DNA from: Datura wrightii | Taxonomy: Eukaryota; Streptophyta; Magnoliopsida; Solanales; Solanaceae | DNA length: 64,000 bases | Assembly (NCBI GenBank): GCA_035772735.1 | Contig: JASDFA010000007.1 | Coordinates: 140,863,001-140,927,000, forward strand | Direction: 5' to 3' | Shown here: positions 32,401 through 45,440 of the stretch, one piece after another | How positions within the stretch are numbered: the first letter of the stretch is position 1 | Layout of the letters: each line of letters begins with the position of its first letter | Translations under genes and position numbers: made by a program | Notes under the pieces: generated by a model | Told to the model about the DNA's origin: nothing | Databases searched by the model: none | Seen by the model: the letters and a program-made list of their open reading frames with translations, nothing else

Positions 32401-34171
32401 TAGATATTTAAACTAAATCACATTAGTTTATCATGGTTAGAAGTAATGAGAAAATGTACATTGATTAACTGCGATTTAGTAACAAAAGTATATATTAAAA
32501 ATAGATTTCACATATTCATTAGCTTGACGTAAATATTGAATGCAAATAATTTCAATTGGGATTAATTACGATTGTGAGTATAAAAATAAATATAATATAT
32601 ATTAATAAACATTATGATACAAAGTCAAAGAATATTTTATAAAATGCATATTAGATATGTGTGAGATGATTTTAAACATTTATTGAGAATATAAATTAAT
32701 AAAATATATGATAAATTGAAAATGATGTTCAATAATGATGCTATAAGTATAAACAAAATATATTGTTCATATGTCAAAATAAGATATAAGAATAGAGAAA
32801 GTTATAATGAAAATAACTTATGTAATTTTAAAAAAAATAAGTATAGACTAATTTATTTTGTAAGAAAAACACATCTAAAGTATTAAATACCATTAGTAGT
32901 TTTATTTAATTAGGAGAAATGACATTTTAGTTAGCTTAACTTTTTGTCTAATCATATTATTTTAATATAACATTTTATAGAATTTCAGTAATTAAACATC
33001 CAAATTTAAAAAGTCTCTTTTACTTCAATTTAAAATAGATATATTATATGATTGTCTCACATACTTTTTTATAATAATAAAAAGGCCAATTATTTATTCA
33101 ACATTACAATACATAATTTGATTTAATTTTCTAACATATTTTTTCTATTATAGGATATTTAATATTTTTTTATAAGAGCAAATAAAAAAAATTAATAATT
33201 AAAGTTTTACTAAAGTTATGTATACAATATGATATATCAATGATAAATATATTTGATTGCTTTTAGAATATGAAGAAAAAATAATTAAAATTTACATCGA
33301 ATTGCAATAAAAAGTACATTAATTATTATTAAAATGAGATTAAAAAATTAGGAGAACAAATCTTTCTATCAAAGAGTGTAAACGACTATTTAATTTTTTA
33401 GAATTTAATTTGAAAAAGCACATAAGAAAATTATAGCTATTATTTTTCTTAAAAAAATTTTAAAGATTAAAAAAATTGTTTAGGAGTTAGATTTTAAATT
33501 TTTTTATATGTTGGGCCTGTGCTATACTTATCTAGTGTTAATATATTTCTTGATTTTAAAGTTAAAATGAAAAAAGGAATCAACAATAACTCCACTAATG
33601 ATATTTTAAAGATATTTTATGACATAAAGCAATGTAATAAATTTTCATATTTTATGGCATTATAATTGTTGTATCTTAACTTTAAAATTAAGGATTATAT
33701 TAGCAAATACTTATCCTTCTTAAATTCGAAAAAAAATAAAAAATAAAAATATTTTTTTTATTTTATTATGTAAAATTCTTTTTATTGTTTTCTAGATAAA
33801 AATTAAAAAATAAATTACAATACTTTTTATTACGAAAATAAAAATATACATATTTATTACGAAAAGAGTTAGGTTAATTTCTTATCCAAAAATAATTATA
33901 AAAATATCTTAATCAAGCTATTAGCAAAAAAATATTTTTATTTAATTTCACATAATTTAAAAGTGCATTTTATCTTTTTCCATCCAAACTAACCAGAATT
34001 GATTGAGAGGAAACAAAATCAGAAAAAACGACGTCGTCAACGAGAGTTAAACGACTCTAGTAGGTTCGATGTCAGACTCTGTTTTGGTTTCTCTGCTTCT
34101 ACTAAATTCTACTGTCACCAGACCAACCACATTTGCTCATCCGCACGCGGCGAGTGACGGCGAAGTTATCC
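32401..34171. other. AT-rich region upstream of the TMEM87-like gene
   Basis: No gene or recognised element is seen up to about 34000. The last 170 bp are more GC-rich and include acgacgtcgt (about 34028-34037), a palindrome with an ACGT core of the kind bound by bZIP factors. This part is probably the proximal promoter and 5'UTR of the gene starting at 34172. Confidence 0.5.
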
Positions 34172-37100
34172 ATGAAACGCGGTACTTCCGAGCTCTGGAT
34201 AGGATTTGTTGTCCTATTTTTCTATACATTCAACTTAATCAGAAACGTATCAGCCTCAATTCACGAGTACAAGGATGAGCAATTTATTCCAAAGTCCAAC
34301 GCTTTCTTCTTCCACGGCGGAACTGAGGGCCTCTATGCTTCCAAATCGTCATCAAATGCTTCCCCAGATAAACCCCTTGAAGGAAAATCCTTCATCAGGT
34401 ACCTTACGCGCGCACTCTCATCCACACGCGCCGTCACAAAGTAAACAAGTTTTCAGGTTTACAAATATCTTTAGTAGGAATTTAGTGAAATTAGCCCGAA
34501 TAGAAAGGAATGGACATAAATAGTTAACATTTATCAATCCCAGACTAGTCTGGAACTGAGGTGTAATTGATTGATCAAGCTTCTTTCTGCTTCTACCTAA
34601 TATTTACCATCTTATCAGAGTCTGCATGCAGTATGTTAGTATATTAAAGATTAAAAGACGTAGTTGTTTGATTACTGTGAACCCGACTCTGTGATGCTCA
34701 CATTGGCAGTCCTAATCCTGGACAAGATGAAGGGGGAGGGTTGCGGTATGTTGACGGTCAGCATAAAACTGGTAAATTTATGTTGAATACTCATTATATT
34801 GGTTGTGAGAATTTATATAGCTGACCTAGTGTATCAAATGGACGGGATGAGCTGAATTTGAACGAGTGTAAATGCGCTGAAATAATTATTGACCCATTCA
34901 AAAGTTACTTGGGCGGAAATGGGTTGCTCAACTCTTATGTAATTTTTCCTTTATTTATTTATTTATTTGTTTTTCTTATAGTTTGTTTAAGTACCTAATA
35001 ATTTTTGTTTTCCTTATTAGGGGTATATATAACATATCAAACACAAAAGAATATTTTGACAAGATTTCTCATGGATTAATTTGGACTATAATTTTTATAT
35101 GGGCAGGTGAAAATAGGCTAAGTTAATAAATTGACAGGTCAAACTTGAGCAGGTTGGCAGCTCATGATATCATGGGCTAATTTTTCCACCCTTAAGCTGA
35201 CCTTAACTAGATTGGGATTGAAGCTTAGTTGTTGTTATTCTTGTTGTAGTAGTCGTTTTGTTTGATTACTGCACATGGATGGGATAGAAAAAGGGAGTAC
35301 ATGGGGTTTTAAACTGAGAAGTCCTGTCTCAAAATGTAAGAAACTTGTTGATTTTGATTTCTGATTTTCCTTATTTCAGATTTTTTAAAAATAACTTTAG
35401 CTATTGACACTTTAATTTCCAGAATAAATTCAGGGGCATCTATCTTCATTTAACTTTCTGCTTCTGGAAAAATAGTACTCTGTTATGTTTTAGCTTCTCA
35501 ATGGCAGGGACAAGGATGAAATTGAGGTGACAGAATCGAAAATAGAACTACCTTGCGCTGTCTTTCTATTGCTCTTTAAAGCTTTAATTTTCTCTCTCTA
35601 AGTCTTATGGTAAAATTGAAGATTGTTATTATAATCATATTGATTCTTATGCTGCAATGAGGATAAGTTATTCCTTAGAACTGTGCTGATAATTTTATGT
35701 AAGTTTTGGGCCAAGCGCTACCTGATTATTTTTTTTTTGAAATAATTTTTACCTGATTATGTACCGAGATATAACAGAAAGGAACTTTCTTATTGATGAA
35801 ATCACACATGATGGTCAATATCATTAATGACATCTAATCAGCAAGTTGACAAACAAAGGCTTCCTCTATCTTTAGTTCCGTTCGGAATTGGGTGTTAATA
35901 ATCTCCTCAAAAATCTGGTAGAATTAGCATTAGCTGCAGAAATATATTGTGGTTCAAATTAGCCCCCTCTCTTGGATGTCGTGCAGGTGCTGAAATAGCA
36001 TTGAAGATACTTGGTTTTTAGCCCTGTTTGGCCATAGATTTTGGTTCTTGTCAATCAAATTGGCCCAGTATTTCAACTTCTAATTTGAAATATAGAATTT
36101 GAAGTTTGAAAAACAGGTTTTAGGAGTTTCAAGTTTTCAATCACAAAATTTCAATCTTGTTTTCATGTCCAAACACAACTTCAACTTCCAAATATCCTCT
36201 TTCAACTTCAACTTCAAGTACTACTTTTTTCAAATCTCAACCAAATCATGTCCGCCTATTCAGTGTTTGACCATTGATAGTTTCATCACCTGAAAGGACA
36301 CCTGTTCCACTCTTTCACATAAGTGGAAGTGCACTTGCTGAAGCTTCAAGTGTTTACCCTACTATACTTCATAGAGACGATCACTCAGAAAAATGTCCAT
36401 CTTATTGACTAAAAGTTGTTTTTAGTAGATCAGTTTCCAAACAATCTTTGGTGTTATTCCACTCAGGAGAGCATTGTGATAAAGAAAAGAGTGATTCTAG
36501 TACAATATGTACAGTAAAGTATGGATCCATAATAGTAATAGAAGAAGCTTTCTCTTAAAATTTGACCTTATGAGAATGAAATTTGTAAATTAAGTAGCAT
36601 TTCATATATTGTTCTCTTGCTTGAGTGTATCTTTGTAATTAAATGGTTATCCAGAATATGAGTCTTGAAACACAGGCAGGTAATCTAGAGACTCTCACTT
36701 GTATTGTCTAATATGTCAATGCTGAAATTGGCTGTGTGAAACTGTAATCAAGTAGAAGTGTAGGATGCCTCAAAACCTGATAATTGCACCGAGCTGTTTT
36801 AACTCCTTAACTAGTAGCATTCTGAGACTGGAAGACTCAGAGACGTAATGTATTGCTGCAATTTAAATGGAAAACTTTTTTTAATGATAAGTCAAAAAGT
36901 TTCATTAATAATTTCTCAAAAAGGAAGTTTCATTAATAAACACCAAGTAGGTGTCGAAAAATAAGTACAAGATGTGTCTGTGAATATGCTTGCGTCGTAC
37001 ATTTTCTTCCACCAAGTTTGACCAACTATTAAAGCAACATGGTATGTTCTCCTTACACCAAAAGTACAAGTGAAATAAAAAGGTTTCTTTAATTCTTACA

Positions 37101-40100
37101 TCATTTCAGTATTATGAAACAATCTTCTATTATGTTCATTCCATATACTCCAAAGAGGCAAGGTGGTGTCGTCTTCCATGTTGCTGTACTTCCATTTGCC
37201 GGTCCTCTCCTATCTCCAACTCGTAATTGGTTCATCCACTGTCCTTGGTAGCACCCAAAGATATTAAGCAATGAGAATGCAACAGTCCATAGTTGTCAGC
37301 CCGACAATACAACAAAAGATGATTAGTATCCTCTCCAGATATAAATGAAAAACTTGATGGGAGTTGGTTTACATTGTGTATAAAAGGAGAAGTGTCTCAC
37401 TGTGAAACTTTTTACTTGTAGATGGTACACAAAGGAGCCAGATGCTTCATATCCTTTTGTTCTTTTGTTGGTGATTGGTGAAATAGGGACTGACTTGGTT
37501 TGTTAGCAAGTGCCATTTTCCTTTACAAATAACACTTAGCACCCCCACCCCCACCCCCACCCTTTTCTCTTTGGGTTTTCATTTGTGGGATAAGTTCAGT
37601 TAGCTATTGATAAAAGCTCAAAGAAACTTCAGAATAATAGTATAATGGGGCTGAGGTGAGTTGGAACTTCTATTATTTTTGACTTGAAGCTTGTCATAAA
37701 TTACTCTGGCATTATTATCATTGCTGCTACTGTAGAGTTCTTAACAGTGAATTTAGTGTGTTTTCTTTCCTACACTCAGCTTTAGATCTTTGCTGCTAGT
37801 ATGATTCTGTGTGGATCATCACACAAGCATACATCAACAAGTGTCTGTTGCTTGACTGTGCCTGCGCTTGATATAAACAGTCGGCTGGTTTGCTGCTTTA
37901 GTGGTACTTAATATAAACTGAACTTGGCAATTTTGAGTTCAAGGTTTCAATGCTAATGACATTGTTTTGGTGCTGCTTGCTCTAGCTCTTTCCTAACCCA
38001 TTTAGTTAAGAAGGAAACTAAAAAAAGGTAGGAAAGTTGCCGTTGCAAATGAGGTCTTGCAAAAAGATGTGGAGTTCGTGAAGGGATGTTGAAACCAATC
38101 AGTTTCTTCTCATTCTGAAGTTCCCTTTCTTCTTCAAACAAATTCTGGAAATTCTCAGCTTTTTCTTATTTAAGTTTCCTTCACTTTTTCTCTCAAGAAA
38201 CACATTTTTGTGATGTCTGAGCTACTCTGTTTAGTTTAAAATATTTGCTAAAAGTTTTATGATTTCTTCAATAGCTTTTTAGATCTTGCTTTTTAGCTGG
38301 GTAGTAATTTTAGTTTGAGATTCTCATTTACTAGCATATTCATTCTAGTCACTTTATTTTCAATTTCCTCTATGAACCTTGAGATTCCTCTCTCACACTT
38401 GATCTCGATACTGCAGATTTGAAGATGTTGTCTTTTTGAGGACGAAGGAGTCTGCTAATGCAAAAAATGAAATGCAGAGTCGAACTGGATTGATTGAAAC
38501 TATCATTCTTGAGGTCAGAGACAGAGAAAGGATCGGAGATTCTTTTTCAAAGTCTAATGCTCTGTGTTGTACACCAAAACTTGCTCAAGAGAAGTTCTGC
38601 ACTGTGGGAGAGGTTATAATTCAGCACAACCAAGACAACCCACTTTGGCCACTACGTATTCAGACATTTTTTGAGGGAAAAAATCATGAGGCAAATATGC
38701 TTCCCACGACAGTTGAAATAAACAGTACTGGCATGTATTATCTTTATTTCATGTTTTGTGACCCAGAACTTAAGGGAACAATAGTAAGGGGTAGAGCAGT
38801 ATGGAAAAATCCAGATGGCTATTTACCAGGGAGAATGGTACCATTGATGACCTTCTACGGACTTGCTTCTTTAGCCTATCTTGCACTTGGTCTATTCTGG
38901 TTCCTGAGGTTTGTCCAGTTCTGGAAGGATGTCATACAGCTACATTACCAGATAACTGTTGTTATTGCCCTTGGCATGTCTGAAATGGCTCTCTGGTATT
39001 TTGAATATGCAAATCTTAATGCCACTGGAAGCAGACCTATGGTAATTACGATATGGGCAGTCACAATGACTGCTGTAAAGAAGACGCTGTCTCGTGTGCT
39101 TCTTTTAGTCGTTTCAATGGGTTATGGTGTTGTTCGGCCTACTCTTGGCGGTGTAACCTCAAAAGTTTTTCTGTTAGCCCTTATGTATTTTATTGCTACC
39201 GAGGCACTTGAACTCGTGGAGCATTTGGGCAGCATCAATGACTTCTCAAGGAAAACCAAGATATATTTGGTGCTGCCTGTTGTTTTCTTGGACGCATCGT
39301 TTATTTTGTGGATATTTTCATCATTATCCAAGACACTGGAAAAATTACAGGTAAATTTTGGAGTAAATTGATGATTTCCATTGCTTGTAGGATCTTAGCA
39401 AACTGTGGAAAAGTGCAAGTGTGTAGGCACTCAGTTTCATTTAGATAACGTAACTTCAGTTGGATCCACAATTTTCTATATATCTACACGTATCTGCAAA
39501 TACGTAATTCTATATTATTTTCATATTTTCTTGAAATATATGTAATTATGTATTATGTGTGTGTGTATGTGTTCATTCATTCCTTATTTGTTGATTTTGT
39601 CAAAATGTTAATATACAAACATATAAATTTACTTCTTGGCTAAAGAGAAGGGTACAATGATAACAGAAGAGAAGAGAGTACACAGCCTTCTTGATATAAT
39701 TAATTTAATTAATTTATTTCTTGATCTAAAATTTGAACATGAGACATATTTAACCTTATTATTATAGTTTGTGTATTTATTTCATGCAGTTATTGATCAT
39801 TTTGTCACTCTTAACTGCAGATGCGGAAAAGCATGGCAAAACTTGATCTTTATAGAAAGTTTACCAATTCGCTTGCAATTTTTGTGCTGCTTTCCATTGC
39901 TTGGGTTGGCTATGAGGTAATGTGGTTTCAAGTTCTGAATACAAGAATGGTGTCCAAATACATGAAATGTGGCTTATCTATGAGATCCCTCTCCTATTGA
40001 TATTTGTGTTAGGGAAGAAGGTATCAGTCGGTGCATTCTGCAATCGCTCTTAGGTGGAAAAAGCTTATTGATCAATTTAGTAGTATATTAGATCAGAAAT

Positions 40101-41626
40101 GAGCAGTCAATGACAAAAAAGAGATCCATCTTCTAATTAGTGATGGTAAGCTCCATGATACCCATAGGAGTAGCGTCTCCTGGTGAAAATGAAGGTGAAG
40201 GCACACGATGTAGGGAATTTTAGTACTTGTTGAGGATGTGGTGTGGTAAGAAAACAGAACTTACATAGCAAGAAGGCGGGTGAGGATATTATATGAGGTA
40301 ATCTAGTTTGTAATTTGTGAAGAATGTGTGGATTTGGTAATTTAAATTTTTGGATACTGTGAGATTCAGTTGATAGAATTTGGGAAGAATATACTAAGTG
40401 GTAAATTAGATTTATAGAGCAAGTGAAAGAAATTGTGGGTAGAGAATGGAAATCTAAATACCCTTATGACACCCTGCCACTTTTCATCCCTATGTTTAAC
40501 AAGATGAGGAAGAGACATCAGATAATGATCAGTGGTCATGTTATTCAATGGATTTTTCCTGACATACATGCAAGTTTAGTTCTGCTTTCTTCTCACTCAT
40601 CTAATTCTGGTTCAGCTGTACTTCAATGCAAGTGACCCATTAAGTGAGCTATGGCGAATTTCCTGGATTATTCCAGCTTTCTGGAGTTTGCTTGCCTTCT
40701 CACTGTTGGTAGTAGTATGTATTCTCTGGGCTCCTTCAAGTAATCCAACAAGGTACATGTTGTATCCTGAACCCTAAGTTCTTTCTATTAGCCTTTCCGT
40801 GTAATGGTTTGACAAAAGCAGTGTAAACACTAGTGAACCTGAACCCTAAGTTCTTTCTATTAGCCTTTCTGTGTAATGGTTTGAGAAAAGCAGTGGTAGT
40901 GTTAAACACTAGTGAACCTAGTTTATGTTATTGTTATTTGTAACCTTTGATATGGGTGATTCACTTTTCAAGATTCTTAATGGATATTGTACTCAACGTA
41001 TTTTCTAATTGTCAGTGCTGTGGCATAGAATGTTCCAAGGGATGACGTATTAAAAGGGATATATCATGGATGATAAAATGAGCAATAGAAGGATGAAGTC
41101 AATTTAAAATGTCACTACTTAATCTTCCAGAAAGTTAGGTCTGTGAACGTAAAAAAGCTTAAAAGAATAGTAGCAATTGGTCACAAGTCTTGCAATATAT
41201 GTTGTAGCTATTTAGTGTTAGAGAATCATTTATAATGAATAGGTTTATGAAGCTTCTCCAGTATTGAGATTCTCATATTATTCACTCTGAAGTTCTCCAG
41301 TCTTTCTGGTATTTCATCAGTGAAGAAACAATGTGGCCCCTACTCGTTTAGCAGGAATAGCAGACTCATGGTTGATTTAAGTATAGTACTGCAACTACGT
41401 TATCAGGAATTATCTGCTGAAATTGTTTTTCCTTGCTGACTTTAGATACGCATATGCTGGGGAGACTGGTGATGATTATGACGAGGAAGCTATCTCCCTC
41501 ACGACTGGAGTGAGGGTAATTAGTGACTCAGGGACCAAGCTCGAAAGGAAAGAAAAGAAAGGATCTGTTTCAACAGATCATGTAAGTGACCAAAGAGAAG
41601 ATCCTGAAGAAGACAAGCGCCAGTAG
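34172..41626 (+). CDS. TMEM87/GOST-type seven-transmembrane protein
   Basis: Five exons (34172-34398, 38417-39350, 39821-39916, 40616-40752, 41446-41626) join in frame to 524 aa. A signal peptide (about residues 1-30) precedes a lumenal GOLD-like domain starting SIHEYKDEQF, with FFFHGGTEGLYAS and VGEVIIQHNQDNPLWP. The seven-helix 'lung 7-TM receptor' core follows, with highly conserved GYLPGRMVPL, ALGMSEMALWYFEYAN, SMGYGVVRPTLGG and EALELVEHLG. The last helices are on exons 3-4 and the tail is acidic and charged. Known family members (animal TMEM87A/B, plant 'lung seven transmembrane receptor' proteins) sit in the Golgi/secretory pathway; a signalling role is not established. Intron 1 is 4018 bp and carries a hAT MITE and an L1 LINE piece. 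The start was chosen because MKRGTSELW begins the signal peptide; in-frame ATGs further upstream lack homology. Confidence 0.93.
34827..35194. mobile_element. hAT MITE with perfect 8-bp TSD, in TMEM87-like intron 1
   Basis: The 368-bp element starts TAGTGTATCAAATGGACGGG and ends TTTTTCCACCCTTA. It is flanked by AGCTGACC at 34819-34826 and 35195-35202, an exact 8-bp duplication. It contains a (TTTA)n stretch. No coding capacity. Confidence 0.88.
36010..36260. mobile_element. MITE-like repeat in TMEM87-like intron 1
   Basis: Begins 'gccctgtttggccatagatt' and is filled with 'caacttcaacttc' and 'gaagtttgaa' phrases, an arrangement I recognise as a common nightshade short repeat. Ends and target duplication are not resolved. 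Confidence 0.4.
36900..37450 (-). mobile_element. L1-type LINE 3' remnant in TMEM87-like intron 1
   Basis: Minus-strand translation near 37320-37140 reads GEDTNHLLLYCRAD and then, after frame slips, an LASLEYMER-like end. This matches the reverse-transcriptase C-terminal zinc-binding region (zf-RVT: ...ETxDHLLLHC...W.R...PLxLxWxIWxER) of plant L1 LINEs. Several frameshifts and stops are present, and nothing of the polymerase core remains. Confidence 0.6.
37541..37562 (-). repeat. (CCCCCA)n run, G-quadruplex-capable on the minus strand
   Basis: About three and a half copies of CCCCCA inside intron 1 of the TMEM87-like gene. The complementary strand has four G-runs separated by single T, a strong quadruplex pattern. 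As the gene is on the + strand, the RNA would be C-rich. Confidence 0.6.
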
Positions 41627-42178
41627 TGTAATTCCTGCTTCTTGGGAACGGTAATCAGCTAGTACTTTCAGTACTGATGCTCTTACATCATTTGTATGAC
41701 ATGTACAAAATTAACGCTAGGGCCTAGAGGAGGGATATGTCAAACATGTTGTGAGAGATGTAGTTAAAACTTGTACATAGTGAAACGTATGTTGGGCTGA
41801 ATATATTCTGCCGGCGAGGACTCTTCTTCTTCTTCTTCCGTCATCTAAGCTTTTAACCTCTCATCGGAGCTGCATTGTCGCGCTCAACTTCGTACTCACT
41901 GATACTACCATAGGCTTTGGCATTCATACCGTGGTGGCACCGGCTTACAAAAAAAAAAAAGAAGTCAGCCAGACATGGCTGAGTAAAACTAATGCACATA
42001 GGAGCATCTCACTCCATTTTCTTTCGGTTTTCCTCTTTTTAAGTTCTTATAGTTTGTCAGGTGATGGTCTCACTTCCGTCATTATGTCTGCCTCTCTCAC
42101 AGATTTTGTTTTGGCATCTGAGAAATCTAAATAGGGTCGGAACTTATTCTAACTTGCAGTAGATAAGGCTATATTGTG
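41627..42178 (+). other. 3'UTR and downstream of the TMEM87-like gene
   Basis: Contains a CTT triplet run (about 41824-41837) and sequence that may include the gene's polyadenylation site. No further gene is seen. Confidence 0.5.
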
Positions 42179-42569
42179 CTGGTGTGGGATTGGCAAATTT
42201 AGCTCATAAAGGTATGACTCGTCTAATCAGTTCAAGTTTGAGAGAGTCATTAACCCGCTCAATTTAGTAACTCAACCCATTTGGACCCGCCCAATTCAGC
42301 GCATTTAGAGGTTGGGTTGATATTTTCGATTTTTTTTTTGTTTGATTTGTTATATATAATCAATGAAAAGACAAAGTCATATTAGGTAATTAAATAAATT
42401 ATAAGAAACTTAAACTTAGTAATAATTGAGCAGGTTGGGCTATGACATGTTTCTTAGTTCATTTCAGCGTATTCATTTCAATTCAACTAATTTTGATCGG
42501 CTCATTTATTTATTGAACTTATTTTGATCTGCTTAAATTCGGTTCAATTTTACCCATTTGACACCCCTA
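42179..42569. mobile_element. Degraded hAT MITE
   Basis: The right end reads ACCCATTTGACACCCCTA, the reverse of the common nightshade MITE start TAGGGGTGTCAAATGGGT. The left end is decayed (ggtgtgggattggcaaat). Possible flanking 8-mers are atattgtg (42171-42178) and caattgtg (42570-42577), with two mismatches. Confidence 0.5.
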
Positions 42570-42589
42570 CAATTGTGGTATACAAATTT

Positions 42590-44690
42590 AGATGAATTGC
42601 TTAAGGAGGCTTAAGCTTATTTGAGGTTTGAGTTCTTTCCTATAGCAATGTCTCAGGGAATAATTGGTATGGCTCTTGGCATCTTTGAATTCTTTCACTT
42701 CATCCAAAATGGTTCATGGGTGGATGGGGATGTTGCCATTGACTAGAGTCACTTTCGGCTTCAATCCTCTGGAACCTTGCATGAATGCATCATTTGATGC
42801 CTTTCAGGAGAGCTGTTGCTTCTGCTTTATTGTTGGTCTCTATCAGAACCAACTATCCCCCACCCAGCTTGAAAAACTTTACAATGAAATCATCAGGCCT
42901 TGGGGAGCTGTCAGGATCCATGCTCATAACACACTCTTTAATCTTTTCATCACAAGACATTACAATAAGTTCCAAAGTTGTCTTCATCTGTCAAAATATT
43001 ATTGTTGATACTTTCTAATAGGGAAAAATAAATGAACTCAACCTCTTGACTGAACAAATTCTTAAAATACTTTACACCAGCTTCAACCACCTCCTTAGTA
43101 CCTTCCACCCATTGAAAATGCTCATTCTGAATTCTGTTGATGTAGAGCCTTATTATCGTATCCTTTATGACACTATGAAAGAAAACAATATTAGAATCAC
43201 CTCACTTTGCCTTTTCGTCTCAAAATAGATTATTGAAAGTTCAGATACTAGACATATTGAGCTCTGAATTTGTCAGTTGGGATCTTTTTTCATCAGAGTT
43301 ATCAGCTATCATGAGTATTTCTGGTCGGTAATCTCTTTTTAATCCTGTTAGTTTCAGCATAGATATCTCCAAATGCCTCTCTAGACCATCTACTGAGTTT
43401 AGAAGTTGTCTTTTTGAGCTTTTATTGAAGAGACCACATAGGATTTTTTTGAACTAACTCAGCCCAGCAGCCTTGCATAACATTCTTGAAGTCATCATTA
43501 TTAATCCAAAAATTAAGAAACTTGAGGTGCTTAATGTGATCCTCATTTCTCTTATTGAAACTGATAAGTAAGGAAGCATGATCAGAACATTGCTCAAGAT
43601 AAATGAGATACAAAAGTATGGTAAAACATGTCAAATCATTCAGAGTTATAGACCATCCTATTTAGTCTCTTTCAGATAGTATTGGGATGCACTCTGTTAT
43701 TGCACCATGTGAAAATATTTCCAGAGAAGTCAGCATCCTGCAATCCACAATCATTCACGCAACTCAGGAAATCAATATATTTGTCAATCCTATAATTTGT
43801 ACCCCATTCTATCTCGTTAACCTCAGCAATAACATTGAAATCTCCAACAATTGACCATGGACCAGTCAATGTTGCAAATCCTTAAAGCTCTTTCCATAAT
43901 TCCTTCCTAAGGAGGGTTCTACATTTAGCATAAACAGATAACATGATTTTCTTTAGGAGAGCTTCGACGAGTAACTTTATAAGTCACTTATTGTTCATAA
44001 TCAATTTTGATGTTTATACTATATACATTTGATCAGATGATCCAAATTTTGTTGTGACATCTGCATAACATCCTTGCATACCCAACATTCTCATGTAATT
44101 ATCCATGTACTCAGCATGAACAAATGGTTCTTGCAGAGAGATGCAAGAGATATTATTATTGGTTCTTGAGAGTTTTTAACCTTGCAAAGACATTAAGAGT
44201 CTTAACACTCATTTATCTTTCAAAATAAAGTGTTAATCATTGGAAACAAGAATTAGGGATCTCTGCTTGGGATTCTGTTAGAATTGGTTCTGGTCTAACA
44301 AGTCCAGTCAAACTGATTTTTATGTAGAACTTTAAGAGAACTCTTGATACTGGTCTAAGCTTTTTGTGGAGAGTCTGTCATACATCCATTATTCCACATA
44401 TGCAGGTTTCTAGCTTTTGGTCTTTCTCTTCAGTTAAAGAGGTCTCTATGTTGAATTAATTTTTTTCAACTTCCTCCTCAGTTTCTGATTCATAGTGCTC
44501 ATATTCATCCCTACCCCTTCCTTGATCTCGAAATGATCTCCTCAAGCTCAAAGTTTCTGGCTTCATTAAAAATCTCATCGACCATTGGATTAGGTAGAAC
44601 TTCTATAGCTTTGGGGGAGTTAGGGAGGTTGCCAGCATGTGGTTTCTCTTTGAAATTTTGGATTTGGAGCTCACTGCCTAGTCCATTTGA
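42590..44690 (-). mobile_element. L1-type LINE remnant (endonuclease and RT start)
   Basis: Minus strand. An ORF1-like or spacer piece lies at about 44690-44500. After it come the endonuclease parts LQEPFVHAEYMDNYMRM (about 44150), WSIVGDFNVIAEVNEIEWG (43869 downward, with the catalytic GDFN) and CSDHASLLISFN with FLNFWIN (43634-43422, holding the catalytic SDH). The pieces are in correct order for an apurinic/apyrimidinic-type endonuclease of a plant L1. Stops and frameshifts break the frame throughout. The region below 43420 is an even more decayed RT start. Confidence 0.85.
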
Positions 44691-44692
44691 AT

Positions 44693-45440
44693 GTAAGTTC
44701 GGTCTACCCCTACCTATCCTAAAATCATCCAAAGACAACCGCTCACATCTCCACTGGGGCACTCAGACACCTCCTCTTCACATGCCCGAACCATCTCAGT
44801 CTTGCCTCATGCATCTTGTCCTCCACCCTACCACTCCCACCTGGACCCGGATATCGGCATTTCGAATACTATCACTCCTAGTATTCCCGCACATTCACCT
44901 GAACATCCTCATTTCTGCAACCTTTATCTTCTGTACATGGGAGTTCTTGACTGCCCAACACTCCTCCCCGTTCAGCATAGTCGGTTTAACCACCACTCTA
45001 GAAAACTTGTCTTTAAATTTTGTCAGCACCTTCTTATTACACAAACCTCCGAAAGCGAGCCACCATCCGATCCAACCTGCACCAATACGGTGAGCAACAT
45101 CCTCGTCGATCTCTCCACTTCCTTGGAACGAGAAAGCAGTGTCACACACAGATCCTTACTACCCTGCTATTCTAATTCGTGTACTCCATAGCTTCCTATC
45201 TAAGGTCAACTTCTCAGTAAGGTGCAAATGTGTCATATCATTTCTAATCACCTCTCCCCACTGCTTCTTCTGTCTACCCCTACCTCTCCTAAAATCATCC
45301 AAAAACAACCGCTCACATCTTCGCACTGGGGCACTCGAACACCTCCACTTCACATACCTGAACCATCTCAGTGTTGCCTCACGCATTTTATCCTCCACCC
45401 GAGCCACGCCCACCTTGACCTGAATATACATTATTTCTTA
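44693..45440 (-). mobile_element. Two head-to-tail RTE-clade LINE fragments
   Basis: Minus strand, reading down from 45431. Piece A (45431-45159) is a C-terminus: VGVARVEDKMREATLRWF, CERLFLDDFRRGRGR, WGEVIRNDM and LDRKLWSTRIRIAG with stop. Piece B (45149-44695) starts earlier in the protein: GEIDEDVAHRIGAGW, NKKVLTKFKDKFSRVVVKP, ECWAVKNSHVQKIKVAEMR. It then runs in broken frames to CERLSLDDFRIGRGRPN, where RTE sequence stops and L1-like sequence begins. So two partial copies of the same domain lie in tandem, both minus strand. The signature is that of the plant RTE clade. Confidence 0.85.
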
